DNA of 64,000 nt from Flavobacteriales bacterium (GCA_002722245.1 PBLA01000018.1:62001-126000); one strand, 5' to 3'. Positions 26,508 to 37,100 are shown, counted from the first letter of the stretch. Numbers and translations are program-made. Notes: a model not told the origin generated them from the sequence alone.

Positions 26508-27311
26508 ATGTTAGGAAAAATATTTGGGGCAAGTTTGGGTTGGATTTTGGGTGGAGGCCCAATTGGAGCAATTATTGGGTTGGCAATAGGTAGTGCATTT
26601 GACAAAGGAGGAAAATCAATTTTTGATACCGAACACGAAGATAATCCCACTAAAAAACAACGTACGCAAAGAGGTGACTTTAGTGCTGCATTAATTGTTG
26701 TTTCAGCGGCTGTAATGAATGCCGATGGAAAAATTCTCAAATCTGAATTAGACTTTGTAAAACGATTTTTTGTTAAAAATTTTGGTGAAGAAGTGGCAAA
26801 AGAAAAAATCAAAGTTTTGGGGGAAGTTTTAAAGCAAGAAATTCCTATTGATGATGTAGCTCGCCAAATAAAATTCCACATGAGAATTGCTGAAAAAAGG
26901 CTTTTGCTCCAATACATGTTTGGAATTGCATTAGCTGATGGAGAAATTGCCCAATCAGAGTTGTTAATGATTAAGCGAATCAGTGATGGAATTGGTATTA
27001 ACCCATATGAATTTAGAAGCATGCAAGCCATGTTTATGGGACAACAAGGGGAGACGAACGGAAATCGTTCTAAATATTACAATACAAAAAAACATCACGG
27101 ACCTTCTTTAGCCACCTGCTACGAAATATTGGGCGTACCATCCAAAGCAAATGATACAGAATTGAAAAAAGCTTACCGAAAACTGGCCATAAAGTATCAT
27201 CCTGATAAAGTGGCTCATTTAGGTGAAGATCATATGCAAGCGGCTGAAGACAAATTTCAAAAGGTTCAGGAAGCATATGATAAAATCAAAGAAAGTAGAG
27301 GTCTAAACTAA
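26508..27311 (+). CDS. TerB-DnaJ domain protein (DjlA-like co-chaperone)
   Basis: The 267-aa protein has a Gly-rich hydrophobic N-terminal segment (about residues 8-31), a TerB-like helical domain (about 55-170, with NADGKI and ADGEI acidic loops) and a C-terminal J domain (about 203-267) with the HPD motif at 231-233. This is the DjlA layout: a membrane-anchored J protein that stimulates DnaK ATPase activity. Its TAA stop shares one base with the ATG of the recombinase gene (TAATG), so the two are likely co-translated. Confidence 0.9.
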   Translation: MLGKIFGASLGWILGGGPIGAIIGLAIGSAFDKGGKSIFDTEHEDNPTKKQRTQRGDFSAALIVVSAAVMNADGKILKSELDFVKRFFVKNFGEEVAKEKIKVLGEVLKQEIPIDDVARQIKFHMRIAEKRLLLQYMFGIALADGEIAQSELLMIKRISDGIGINPYEFRSMQAMFMGQQGETNGNRSKYYNTKKHHGPSLATCYEILGVPSKANDTELKKAYRKLAIKYHPDKVAHLGEDHMQAAEDKFQKVQEAYDKIKESRGLN

Positions 27312-28210
27312 TGTCACACTCTATTCGAAAAAGCTTTAAATCATTTCTTAAACTCGAAAAAAGTTTATCTTCTAATTCAATTGATGCTTACTTGAGCGAT
27401 TTAGATAAGCTTTATCAGTACAGTGCCTCTTTAAACCCCACTAAATCGCCATTAGATTTCAAACTAAATGATTTACAAAAATTCATTCATTGGATTTCTG
27501 ATATTGGAGTAAGTGCATCGAGTCAAGCAAGAATTGTATCAGGAATAAAGGGATTTTATAAATATTTACTTTTAGAAGAATACATTTCCTCAGACCCCTC
27601 TCAACTTCTTGAAACGCCAAAAACAGGCAGAAAACTCCCAGAAACCCTTTCGCTAAATGAAATTGACACGATAATATCAGCCATTGATTTAAGTACAAAT
27701 GAGGGGCAACGGAACAAAGCTATCTTAGAAACACTCTACAGCTGTGGTCTTCGAGTTTCTGAATTAATTAATCTTCAAATCACGAATTTACATTTTGAAA
27801 TGGGCTTCATTAAGGTAGTGGGAAAGGGAAATAAAGAACGATTTGTCCCCATTGGACAAAAAGCAATCAAAGAAATCGAACAGTATTCTATACACTATAG
27901 AAATCATCAAAATATCAAATCAGGAGAAGAAGATTTTTTATTTCTAAACAGAAGAGGATCTCGTTTAACGCGTGTTATGATTTTTACAATCATAAAAAAC
28001 CTATGTCAAATCTCTGGAATAAAAAAAGCAATAAGTCCGCACACATTTCGTCATTCGTTCGCCACGCACCTTTTAGAAGGTGGAGCAGATTTGAGAGCCA
28101 TTCAAGAAATGTTAGGACATGAATCGATTACGACCACCGAAATATACACACACCTTGATAGAGACTTTCTTAGAAGCGAAATTATTACGTTTCACCCAAG
28201 AAATAAATAA
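27311..28210 (+). CDS. xerD: tyrosine recombinase XerD/XerC type
   Basis: The 299-aa recombinase has an N-terminal SAM-like core-binding domain (about 1-90) and a catalytic domain with the full active site: Arg148 in GLRVSEL, Lys172 in GKGNKERFVP, His244 and Arg247 in HTFRHSFATH, His270 in LGHESI and Tyr279 in TTEIYTHLD. This is the chromosomal Xer type that resolves chromosome dimers at dif, not a phage integrase, judged by size and the HLLEGGADLRAIQEMLGH stretch. No attachment site or mobile element is present around it. Confidence 0.92.
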   Translation: MSHSIRKSFKSFLKLEKSLSSNSIDAYLSDLDKLYQYSASLNPTKSPLDFKLNDLQKFIHWISDIGVSASSQARIVSGIKGFYKYLLLEEYISSDPSQLLETPKTGRKLPETLSLNEIDTIISAIDLSTNEGQRNKAILETLYSCGLRVSELINLQITNLHFEMGFIKVVGKGNKERFVPIGQKAIKEIEQYSIHYRNHQNIKSGEEDFLFLNRRGSRLTRVMIFTIIKNLCQISGIKKAISPHTFRHSFATHLLEGGADLRAIQEMLGHESITTTEIYTHLDRDFLRSEIITFHPRNK

Positions 28211-28250
28211 AGAGTTTAAATATCGTCCCATTACTTGTAATAAACCTCTC

Positions 28251-28847
28251 TTAGAAACTACAATTACATGGTGGACTCATATACAGCTTAACATCTGGAA
28301 GCAACTCAAAAAGCTCTTCCTGTCGTTCATAATTAAGAAGAATACCTCGCATATCTACCACTCTTAACGATTTTATTTTTTCAATATCATTTGGTAAATC
28401 CCCCACACTCGTATTCCAAATATCTAACTCTTCTAACTGAGATAAAGCTTGAATACCTTTTGGAAGAATTGTGATGTCATTCGAACTCATATTAAGAATT
28501 TTTAAATCTGTTAAAAGATAGATTTCGGGGGGAACTACTTTAATCTGATTGCGCGCTAACAAGAGAACTTTTAACTTTTTTAGCTGAGTGATTTCGAGCG
28601 GAATAGAGTCCAATTTATTTTTACTTAAATCCAAATATTCCAAGTTTTTAAACGAACATATTTCTCTAGGAATTGTGGTTAGTTTTTGTTTTCTCAAGAT
28701 CAATTTAATAACTGAATCTGGATTCACTATTGCGTCCTCGATTTTCACAAAAGACTTTACATTTTTATAAGCCGTATCAGAGTATAGCTTTTGAGTTAAC
28801 CCCTGAAGAGAAAGTAACCCAAATAATAAGAGTAGTTTTAATTTCAT
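28251..28847 (-). CDS. exported leucine-rich repeat protein
   Basis: The 198-aa protein has a signal peptide (ending GLTQ) and about six leucine-rich repeats (residues about 55-185) of the type LEYLDLSKNKLDSIP, LKVLLLARNQIKVVP and LKILNMSSNDITILP. The repeats form a curved protein-binding surface outside the cytoplasm. The C-terminus ends with MSPPCNCSF. Its ATG overlaps the stop of ribF by 4 bases, so it is translated from the same transcript. The partner is unknown and no link to riboflavin metabolism is evident. Confidence 0.82.
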   Translation of the reverse strand: MKLKLLLLFGLLSLQGLTQKLYSDTAYKNVKSFVKIEDAIVNPDSVIKLILRKQKLTTIPREICSFKNLEYLDLSKNKLDSIPLEITQLKKLKVLLLARNQIKVVPPEIYLLTDLKILNMSSNDITILPKGIQALSQLEELDIWNTSVGDLPNDIEKIKSLRVVDMRGILLNYERQEELFELLPDVKLYMSPPCNCSF

Positions 28848-29776
28848 TTAAACGAAAGAATTTTCTTACACGCCTCCAAATCTTGTTCCAATTGCATTTT
28901 TAGTTGATTAACGTCTCCAAAATGGATTTCGTTTCTAACATGTTGGATAATTTCCAATGTAAGTTCTTCTCCATATATTAATTGATTGAATTCAAATATA
29001 TTAACCTCAATGGTTAAAGTATTATCAAAATCAACTGTTGGACGTCTTCCTATATTTAACATTCCGTTGTAGAAAATGTTACCCAACTTTACATTTACCG
29101 CGTAAACACCTTCTTTTGGAATTAATTTATATTGTTCTTTGATTTGTAAATTTGCCGTAGGAAATCCAATACTCCTTCCGATTTGATTTCCTTTAACTAC
29201 TGTACCCGTAAAACAATAAGGACGTTCTAAAAAACTGGTGACCTTATTTACAAACCCTTTGGATAAAGCATCTCTAATTTTTGTAGAGCTAACTTTTATT
29301 TCTTCTACCTCTAACGCAGGAATTTCTTCTACTTCAAAACCATACTGTGGACCAAATTCCAAAAGATGCTGAAACGTTCCTTCCCTATTCCTTCCAAAAT
29401 GATGATCATAACCAATAACTAAGCGTTTAGTCCCTACTTTTTCCACTAAAATTTTTTGAACAAATTCCTTAGAACTTAACTTGGAGAAAGACTCGTCAAA
29501 AGGAATGATTATAAGGTGATCAACCCCTAAACCCTCTAATAATTCAATTCGTTCTTCAATGGTACTTAAAAGTTTTAAATCACAATCCTTTTGTAATACT
29601 AAACGAGGATGTGGATGAAAAGTAATCAAAACAGATTCACCTCGGTGTTTTTTAGCAATTCCATTTAAACGACGAATGATGGTTCTGTGCCCAACATGAA
29701 CACCGTCAAAAGTCCCTGTGGTTACCACTGCATTTTGAACGGGAGAATAATTAGAAAAACCTTTGTATACTTTCAC
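28844..29776 (-). CDS. ribF: bifunctional riboflavin kinase / FAD synthetase
   Basis: The 310-aa enzyme phosphorylates riboflavin to FMN and adenylates FMN to FAD. The N-terminal nucleotidyltransferase domain has GTFDGVHVGH (residues 21-30) and the later IGYDHHFGRN and SSTKIRDAL segments. The C-terminal riboflavin kinase domain has the conserved GRSIGFPTANL. Start is GTG at 29776 on the minus strand. It is followed by the LRR gene with a 4-base overlap. A well-formed promoter lies upstream. Confidence 0.95.
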   Translation of the reverse strand: MKVYKGFSNYSPVQNAVVTTGTFDGVHVGHRTIIRRLNGIAKKHRGESVLITFHPHPRLVLQKDCDLKLLSTIEERIELLEGLGVDHLIIIPFDESFSKLSSKEFVQKILVEKVGTKRLVIGYDHHFGRNREGTFQHLLEFGPQYGFEVEEIPALEVEEIKVSSTKIRDALSKGFVNKVTSFLERPYCFTGTVVKGNQIGRSIGFPTANLQIKEQYKLIPKEGVYAVNVKLGNIFYNGMLNIGRRPTVDFDNTLTIEVNIFEFNQLIYGEELTLEIIQHVRNEIHFGDVNQLKMQLEQDLEACKKILSFK

Positions 29777-29823
29777 TTTTTATACGATCTAAAAACCTAA
29801 TCTTACTTTTAAAAGATGATATT

Positions 29824-29852
29824 CAAAATTAGGGAAATAAATTTATGCGCAA
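29824..29852 (-). promoter_or_regulatory. promoter of ribF
   Basis: TAATTTTG (29824-29831, minus strand) matches TAnnTTTG, and a TTG (29850-29852) lies 18 bases upstream of it, the best-spaced Bacteroidota promoter seen in the window. The ribF GTG is 47 bases downstream. Confidence 0.55.
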
Positions 29853-29879
29853 TAATTACGTGTATAAAAGAAAATAGCC

Positions 29880-29887
29880 TATCTTTG
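29880..29887 (+). promoter_or_regulatory. candidate -7 box for atpD
   Basis: TATCTTTG matches TAnnTTTG 45 bases before the atpD ATG. With the ribF promoter on the other strand this makes a divergent promoter region. No clear -33 TTG. Confidence 0.42.
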
Positions 29888-29929
29888 TGCCCAAATTTAG
29901 GATAACTCATCTTTATTAAAGTATATTAA

Positions 29930-31435
<1,506 letters not shown>

Positions 31436-31456
31436 TAACACAACAATTCAATCACC

Positions 31457-31699
31457 ATGAATTTAGAAATTGTAACACCAGATAGTAAGGTTTTTGAAGG
31501 AGAAATAACTTCAATTGCTCTTCCTGGAATTGATGGTTCGTTTCAAATATTGGACAATCACGCACCCATTGTTTCTGCTTTGGGAACAGGAAAAATGACT
31601 GTTGTTGATGCAGAGAATCAATCAAAAGAATACTCCATTTCAGGTGGTGTTGTTGAAATGAATAACAATAAAGTTATTGTGTTAGCTGAATCCATTTAA
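31457..31699 (+). CDS. atpC: F1F0 ATP synthase subunit epsilon (short form)
   Basis: The 80-aa protein is the N-terminal beta-sandwich of epsilon: MNLEIVTPDSKVFEGEI, LPGIDGSFQILDNHAPIVSALGTG and an ISGGVVEMNNNKVIVLAE end. The C-terminal helical hairpin present in E. coli epsilon (about 138 aa), which inhibits ATP hydrolysis, is absent, as is usual in Bacteroidota. It starts 21 bases after atpD and is followed by a strong terminator. Confidence 0.93.
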   Translation: MNLEIVTPDSKVFEGEITSIALPGIDGSFQILDNHAPIVSALGTGKMTVVDAENQSKEYSISGGVVEMNNNKVIVLAESI

Positions 31700-31715
31700 G
31701 AAAACTTATTAATTC

Positions 31716-31754
31716 AAAAAAAAAGCCTCGATTATATAATCGAGGCTTTTTTTT
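31716..31754 (+). terminator. rho-independent terminator of atpDC
   Basis: A perfect 15-base inverted repeat (31721-31735 with 31736-31750, containing GCCTCGAT) is preceded by an A run and followed by a T run. The symmetry would allow it to work on both strands, but only the plus strand has a gene to end here. Confidence 0.92.
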
Positions 31755-31772
31755 GGTATTTCACCAAAAAAA

Positions 31773-31804
31773 TTGCAAAAATCAAATCAAAGTTGATATG
31801 TTTG
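31773..31804 (+). promoter_or_regulatory. promoter of the peroxiredoxin gene
   Basis: TTG (31773-31775) and TATGTTTG (31797-31804) are 21 bases apart, matching the Bacteroidota TTG-N17-23-TAnnTTTG pattern; the ATG follows 23 bases later. Placed right after the atpDC terminator, it shows that the peroxiredoxin is a separate unit. Confidence 0.5.
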
Positions 31805-31827
31805 ATTAAAAATTAAAAGAAAAAATT

Positions 31828-32466
31828 ATGGGACTAAAATTAGGCGATATCGCGCCAAATTTCAAAGCTAAATCAACTGAAGGAGAATTAGATTTTCACA
31901 CCTGGCTAGGAGAAGGATGGGGAATTTTATTTTCGCACCCTGCAGATTACACACCAGTATGCACTACAGAATTAGGAACTGTAGCAAAATACAAATCTGA
32001 ATTTGACAAAAGAAATGTTAAAGTTGCTGCACTATCTGTAGATGGATTAGACTCACATAATGGATGGATTAAAGATATTAACGAAACACAGAATACGGAA
32101 GTTAATTTCCCTATTATTGCTGATGAAGATAAGCAGGTAGCTGAATTATATGATATGATCCACCCTAATGCATTATCTAACTTAACGGTAAGATCTGTTT
32201 TTGTAATAGCACCTGATAAAACGATTAAATTAATGATAACTTATCCTGCCTCCACAGGAAGAAATTTCAATGAGTTATTAAGAGTAATCGATTCTTTACA
32301 ATTAACAGCTTATCATAAAGTTGCTACTCCAGCTAATTGGAATAACGGTGACGATTGCGTGATTGTGCCAGCTGTGACGAATGAAGAAATCCCAGAGCAC
32401 TTTCCAAAGGGGTTTACTGAGGTTAAACCTTACTTAAGGTTAACACCTCAACCAAATTTAGATTAA
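31828..32466 (+). CDS. peroxiredoxin, Prx6 (1-Cys) family
   Basis: This 212-aa cytoplasmic enzyme reduces hydrogen peroxide and organic peroxides. The active site is HPADYTPVCTTELG with peroxidatic Cys45. The length and the C-terminal dimerisation segment (PEHFPKGFTEVKPYLRLTPQP) are those of the Prx6/AhpC-like 1-Cys group. The only other cysteine (about residue 172, GDDCVIVPA) is not in a typical resolving position. The gene has its own promoter and terminator. Confidence 0.93.
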   Translation: MGLKLGDIAPNFKAKSTEGELDFHTWLGEGWGILFSHPADYTPVCTTELGTVAKYKSEFDKRNVKVAALSVDGLDSHNGWIKDINETQNTEVNFPIIADEDKQVAELYDMIHPNALSNLTVRSVFVIAPDKTIKLMITYPASTGRNFNELLRVIDSLQLTAYHKVATPANWNNGDDCVIVPAVTNEEIPEHFPKGFTEVKPYLRLTPQPNLD

Positions 32467-32473
32467 GAAATTT

Positions 32474-32517
32474 CTTACACTAGTGTAAGCCTCGACCTTT
32501 GGTCGGGGCTTTTTTAT
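32474..32517 (+). terminator. terminator of the peroxiredoxin gene, overlapped by a palindrome
   Basis: Stem AGCCTCGACC / GGTCGGGGCT (32488-32510, loop TTT, one G-T pair) is followed by a TTTTTATTT tract. A perfect 16-base palindrome CTTACACTAGTGTAAG (32474-32489) shares its last two bases with the terminator stem. Confidence 0.88.
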
Positions 32518-32566
32518 TTACTCACGCGAATCCCACTGATCTAGCGGATAAATAACTCAACGATTA

Positions 32567-33079
32567 TTAAAGAATACCCATTTTACCTTTAAACCCAAGC
32601 TCTAGAGTAAGAAGATTGGTAAAATCATCAGGATGATTAAAATTCATGCCTATAAAAACTTCGGAATCAAGATCTCTCAAAAAACTGATCCTATGTGTTT
32701 GGAAACCACCCCATTTCCTATTAACTCCTGTGGCAGCTAAATAAGACATATCTCTCCCAAAACTATAAGCAAAGCCATATTTATGTTTAAATATTTCTAA
32801 AAACGAAACCTTAGCCATTTGAGTATTACTACTCAACCATGCAAAGCCTAAAGCTGCTGGACCTGCTCCTAATTCATTAAAAACAGATAATCTAAATCTC
32901 CCTCTGTTTAACTTAATTAAACCAACTTCTATTTCTCCATTAATTTCAAAACCAATTATACCTTTATAACTCCCGCCCCCAGCTAGAGAAACCCAAGAAT
33001 CTTTGTAATCTATTTGGCCTGATACTTTAGAGATTAATAGACTAATTAACAGCAACAACAAAAACATCCCTTTTTTCAT
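32567..33079 (-). CDS. small exported beta-rich protein of unknown function
   Basis: The 170-aa product has a clear signal peptide (MKKGMFLLLLLISLLI core, cleavage near VSGQ) and then short beta strands with Gly-rich turns (SLAGGGSYKGIIG, GAGPAALGFAW), ending GFKGKMGIL. This looks like a small outer-membrane barrel or periplasmic protein. No family was recognised. It is convergent with the peroxiredoxin gene and divergent from the M20 dipeptidase, and stands alone. Confidence 0.6.
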   Translation of the reverse strand: MKKGMFLLLLLISLLISKVSGQIDYKDSWVSLAGGGSYKGIIGFEINGEIEVGLIKLNRGRFRLSVFNELGAGPAALGFAWLSSNTQMAKVSFLEIFKHKYGFAYSFGRDMSYLAATGVNRKWGGFQTHRISFLRDLDSEVFIGMNFNHPDDFTNLLTLELGFKGKMGIL

Positions 33080-33236
33080 ATTTCAAAGAAACTGAGCAAT
33101 TCAAGAATTCCTAAATTGAAATCCGCACACCTAAAACTAAATCTTGCAAAAAACGCAAAAACATAAGCAATCCGTTTATAAAAAAATAATCCGCGAGATC
33201 TGTGAGATCTCTGTACGAAAGAATTAATTTTAATAC

Positions 33237-34601
33237 ATGGACCAAACGCAACAGAAAATTAAAGCTGGAAAGAAACAATTCCTGGACGATCTTTTAGACT
33301 TATTAAGAATCCCCTCTGTAAGTGCAGACTCTAGTCACAATGATGATACGAGAAAATGTGCAGAATGGGTTAAAACTGCTATGGATAAGGTGGGTTTACA
33401 AAACACGAGAATCCATAAAACTCCTGGGCATCCAGTAGTTTTTGGAGAATTCATAAAAGACGCTTCTCTTCCCACTGTGTTAATTTATGGTCATTATGAT
33501 GTTCAACCAGCTGATCCATTAGAACTATGGACCTCTCCTCCTTTTGAGCCAGTTATAAAAGAACAAAAAATTTATGCTAGAGGTGCTGCTGATGATAAAG
33601 GACAATTTTTCATGTATTTCGCTGCTCTAGAGAGCATGATTCAAGCCAATGAGCTTCCTTGCAATGTGAAAGTTTTAATTGAAGGAGAGGAAGAAGTTGG
33701 ATCGGAAAACTTGGAGGCGTTTGTTTTATCGAATAAAAAGTTGCTTTCTAATGATGTTATTTTGATTTCAGACACCCATATGATCAGTAACGAAAACCCC
33801 TCTATTACTGCTGGCTTAAAAGGACTAGCCTATATGGAAGTTGAATTAACTGGTCCAAATAGAGATCTTCATTCAGGTACTTATGGAGGGTCGGTAGGAA
33901 ACCCTATTAATATTCTCTGTAAAATGATTGCTTCTTTAACTAATGAAAATAATCAGATTACTATTCCTGAATTCTATGATAAAGTTGTTGAAGTAAGCCC
34001 TGAGAATAGAGATGATATGGCGAGAGCTCCTTTTGATTTAGAAGAATTTAAAAAGTCATTAGATATAGAAGAAGAGCATGGTGAAGTTGGGTATTCAACT
34101 CCAGAAAGACAAGGTATTCGCCCCACTCTAGATGTAAATGGAATTTGGGGAGGATATACGGGTGAAGGGGCAAAAACTGTTTTACCATCAAAGGCCTTTG
34201 CCAAAATTTCAATGCGTTTAGTCCCTAATCAAAATAGCGAAGAAATTTCAAAAATATTCCAACAACACTTTGAATCAATTGCCCCTAAATCGGTAAAAGT
34301 AAAAGTATTTGCCCATCATGGTGGAGAGCCTGCTGTCACTGACCTAAACTCAAAAGGTTATCTCGCGGCAAGTAAAGCCATGGAAACCACTTTTGGTAAA
34401 AAACCAGTTCCTGTTCGTCAGGGAGGAAGTATTCCTATTGTTTCCCTTTTTGAAGAAGCATTGGATAGTAATTGCATTCTTATGGGATTCGGATTAAATT
34501 CAGATTCAATTCATTCACCAAATGAACATTTTGGATTATTTAATTTTTACAAAGGAATAGAAACCATCCCATATTTTTTTAAATTCTTCTCAGAAGAATA
34601 G
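33237..34601 (+). CDS. M20 family dipeptidase
   Basis: The 454-aa di-zinc peptidase matches M20 CNDP-type dipeptidases. Metal and catalytic residues seen are His86 and Asp88 in YGHYDVQ, Asp119 in GAADDKG, the Glu151-153 run in EGEEEVGSE, Asp around 180 in ISDTHM, and a late HSPNEHFG histidine. The dimerisation domain lies between about 200 and 330 (GPNRDLHSGTYGG segment). It has no signal peptide, so it most likely hydrolyses dipeptides in the cytoplasm. The exact substrates are unknown. Confidence 0.92.
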   Translation: MDQTQQKIKAGKKQFLDDLLDLLRIPSVSADSSHNDDTRKCAEWVKTAMDKVGLQNTRIHKTPGHPVVFGEFIKDASLPTVLIYGHYDVQPADPLELWTSPPFEPVIKEQKIYARGAADDKGQFFMYFAALESMIQANELPCNVKVLIEGEEEVGSENLEAFVLSNKKLLSNDVILISDTHMISNENPSITAGLKGLAYMEVELTGPNRDLHSGTYGGSVGNPINILCKMIASLTNENNQITIPEFYDKVVEVSPENRDDMARAPFDLEEFKKSLDIEEEHGEVGYSTPERQGIRPTLDVNGIWGGYTGEGAKTVLPSKAFAKISMRLVPNQNSEEISKIFQQHFESIAPKSVKVKVFAHHGGEPAVTDLNSKGYLAASKAMETTFGKKPVPVRQGGSIPIVSLFEEALDSNCILMGFGLNSDSIHSPNEHFGLFNFYKGIETIPYFFKFFSEE

Positions 34602-34742
34602 GAATAAATGACCTTTAAAACGACGGTTTAATATGAATTATGGATAGCGCTATTGCAGGTTTATCCTCTTTTTTCAAAAAAAAGTGTTTTTAATTTATGG
34701 AATTGCTTAATGAACTACATCTAAAGTTCAAAAGCAATTTAT

Positions 34743-35582
34743 ATGAACTACTTTCTTAAACGAAAAGACCCTCGCTATTTTCAAATAATCTTCCTTGGAA
34801 GCTTTTTACTTTTTGGATTAATTATTTTAAAATGGAAAATCACCGCGACTACGTTACTAACAATACTTCTTTCAGTTGTTATTACACAGGTAATTGCGAT
34901 TAAAAAATTTAAACTAGCCTATACATCAATCTTAAGTGCGCTTATATCTGGCCTTGGACTCATTCTTTTACTTCGAGCAAACAGTACCTTCACTTTTTTC
35001 GTTGCTGGAACCTTAAGCATTGCATCAAAATTCATCATTCGTTTTCGTGGAAAGCATATTTTTAACCCCGTCAACTTTGGCATTATCGTTACAATTTTAT
35101 TAAGTAATGACGCATGGATTTCTCCAGGTCAATGGGGAAGCACTGCCCATTACCTTCTAATTATAGGAATATTTTCATGGTTGGTATTAACCAAGGTAAA
35201 ACAACTCATTACTGGACTTGTTTTCCTTGGAACTTTATTCCTTTTAGAAACTATTTATTTAAACCTATACTTGGGGTGGCCTATGGACTTTGTGATGCAT
35301 AAATTCACAAGCGGATCATTATTACTCTTCAGTTTTTTCATGATTACTGATCCTCGTACTACTCCAAATCACTTTTTAATTAGAGGAATCTGGGCTGCGT
35401 TAGTAGCTGGAGTTTCATTTTATTTAATGGAATTTCAATACCTCGCATCTGCCCCTTTTTGGGTTTTGTTTTTTATTTCTCCGTTAACACCCATTTTGGA
35501 CGCCTTTTACGCATCATCATCCTTTAGTTGGAAAACCTCAGAGCGCTCAGAGCGCTCTGCATCAAACCATATTTTAGTTTAA
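34743..35582 (+). CDS. orphan RnfD/NqrB-like membrane protein
   Basis: The 279-aa protein has about eight membrane helices and the conserved segments of the NqrB/RnfD family: GKHIFNPVNFGI (about residue 102) and FFMITDPRTTP (about 200-210). No other Rnf or Nqr subunit is encoded nearby, so it is not part of a complete electron-transport complex. The C-terminus carries a short repetitive SERSERSA tail encoded by a 9-base tandem repeat. It is followed 42 bases later by a DUF2330 gene in the same direction; the two probably work together. Function unknown. Confidence 0.75.
   Translation: MNYFLKRKDPRYFQIIFLGSFLLFGLIILKWKITATTLLTILLSVVITQVIAIKKFKLAYTSILSALISGLGLILLLRANSTFTFFVAGTLSIASKFIIRFRGKHIFNPVNFGIIVTILLSNDAWISPGQWGSTAHYLLIIGIFSWLVLTKVKQLITGLVFLGTLFLLETIYLNLYLGWPMDFVMHKFTSGSLLLFSFFMITDPRTTPNHFLIRGIWAALVAGVSFYLMEFQYLASAPFWVLFFISPLTPILDAFYASSSFSWKTSERSERSASNHILV
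35539..35559 (+). repeat. 9-base tandem repeat in the RnfD-like gene
   Basis: CAGAGCGCT occurs twice in a row (35539-35547 and 35548-35556) followed by CTG, encoding the Ser-Glu-Arg repeat just before the stop codon of the RnfD-like gene. The unit is itself partly palindromic (AGCGCT). Confidence 0.8.
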
Positions 35583-35624
35583 CACATGAAGTACTCTGAG
35601 TTCGCTTCTAAAAAATCCTAAACA

Positions 35625-37100
35625 ATGAAAAAGATCAATTTATTTTGTGTTACATTATTAACCCTCTCCTACACCGCTCAAGCATTTTGCGGATTCTATG
35701 TTGCAAAAGCTGAAGGAAAATTATTTAATAAATCCTCTCAGGTTATTATCGTTAGGGATGAGGACAATCAAAAAAACACCATCACCATGGCAAATGATTA
35801 TCAGGGTGACTTTAATGAATTTGCAATGGTTGTTCCCGTGCCGGTTGTGTTAAAAAAATCAGACATAAAGGTGGTAAATAAGAACCTCTTTGAAAAATTC
35901 GACAGTTATTCAGCACCGCGTATGGCTCAATATTATGACAATCATCCTTGCAATAGATACAAATACATGATCATGGAGGGTGCCAATGGTGGTGTAAACT
36001 ATGCTTTAAAGTATAGGGATAACTTTGAAGATAAAGAAGATCGGTATACTGGAGTAAGTGTTGAAGCCCAATACGAGATTGGAGAATACGATATTTTAAT
36101 TCTATCTGCTACAGAATCTTCAGGGCTTCAAAATTGGTTAACCGATAACGGGTACAAAATCCCATCCAAGGCTAATGAAGTGCTTACACCGTATATTAAA
36201 GATGATATGAAATTCTTTTTAGCTAAAATCAATACTAAACGGTTAAGAAATAAACGAGATAATTATTTAAGTCCTCTTCAACTATCATTTACACATAAAA
36301 AATTCATGCTTCCTATTCGATTGGGGATGGCAAATGCTAACGGTACGCAGGACTTAATTGTATATGCTTTAACAAAAAACGGAAGAGTTGAAACGTCTAA
36401 TTACAGAACGAAAGAAATGCCTTCTAATATTAATGTTCCCCTTTTTGTGAAGGACGTATTCGGTGACTTTTACAAAAGTGTTTTTAGTAAAACTTGGACA
36501 AATAATAAATCAGCTTCTTTTTTAGAATATTCTTGGGATTTAGATGGAAGTAATTTCACAAAATGTGATCCTTGTAGTACTACTCCTCCAGATGCTCAAC
36601 AACTCGTAAACGCAGGTGTTGATTGGTTAAGAGCACATTCAAACAGATGGGGTGCAAATTACGAGGGACGACTCCACTTTACCAGACTTCATGTTAGATA
36701 TGATCGGGAGCACTTCCCGCAAGATTTAATCTTTACAGAAACTAGAAATAAACAAAATTTTCAATGTAGATATATTATGCAAAATCCTGCAACGGTAACA
36801 GATGAAAATTGCTCTGAGGTACTACCTTACTACAAAAAGGTTCTGAATAGACGAGTAGAGGAATTAAACAAACTTGCGGAAATAACATGGTGGAATGCCG
36901 AATGGTATCAGGCTTATCCTCAAAAGTATAAGGATAAAATTGCACGTCTTGAGGACAAACAGAAAAGTGAAGAAAATCAAAACAATTTTTTTCCAATTTT
37001 TCCTTCGGACAATCTTCCTCCCCAACTTCTATTGTTCGCATTAGGTATAGGCTTATTGGCTTTATCAATGTTCAAATTATATAACGTTCAAAAAGTGTAG
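35625..37100 (+). CDS. DUF2330 domain protein, exported and membrane-anchored
   Basis: The 491-aa protein has a signal peptide (ending TAQA) directly followed by the DUF2330 start FCGFYVAKAEGKLFN and the segment VIIVRDEDNQKNTITMANDYQGD, then FAMVVPVPVVL. Residues about 30-400 belong to this domain; a membrane helix lies near the C-terminus (about 467-485) with a short cytoplasmic tail. The mature domain should face the periplasm, tethered at its C-terminus. Molecular function is unknown. Its partner in position is the RnfD/NqrB-like gene just upstream. Confidence 0.86.
   Translation: MKKINLFCVTLLTLSYTAQAFCGFYVAKAEGKLFNKSSQVIIVRDEDNQKNTITMANDYQGDFNEFAMVVPVPVVLKKSDIKVVNKNLFEKFDSYSAPRMAQYYDNHPCNRYKYMIMEGANGGVNYALKYRDNFEDKEDRYTGVSVEAQYEIGEYDILILSATESSGLQNWLTDNGYKIPSKANEVLTPYIKDDMKFFLAKINTKRLRNKRDNYLSPLQLSFTHKKFMLPIRLGMANANGTQDLIVYALTKNGRVETSNYRTKEMPSNINVPLFVKDVFGDFYKSVFSKTWTNNKSASFLEYSWDLDGSNFTKCDPCSTTPPDAQQLVNAGVDWLRAHSNRWGANYEGRLHFTRLHVRYDREHFPQDLIFTETRNKQNFQCRYIMQNPATVTDENCSEVLPYYKKVLNRRVEELNKLAEITWWNAEWYQAYPQKYKDKIARLEDKQKSEENQNNFFPIFPSDNLPPQLLLFALGIGLLALSMFKLYNVQKV

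Noticed and set aside
27311..28210. Tyrosine recombinase as sign of an integrated element
   Set aside because: It is of chromosomal Xer type, co-translated with a DnaJ-like gene, and no attachment sites, phage genes or composition change are visible around it.
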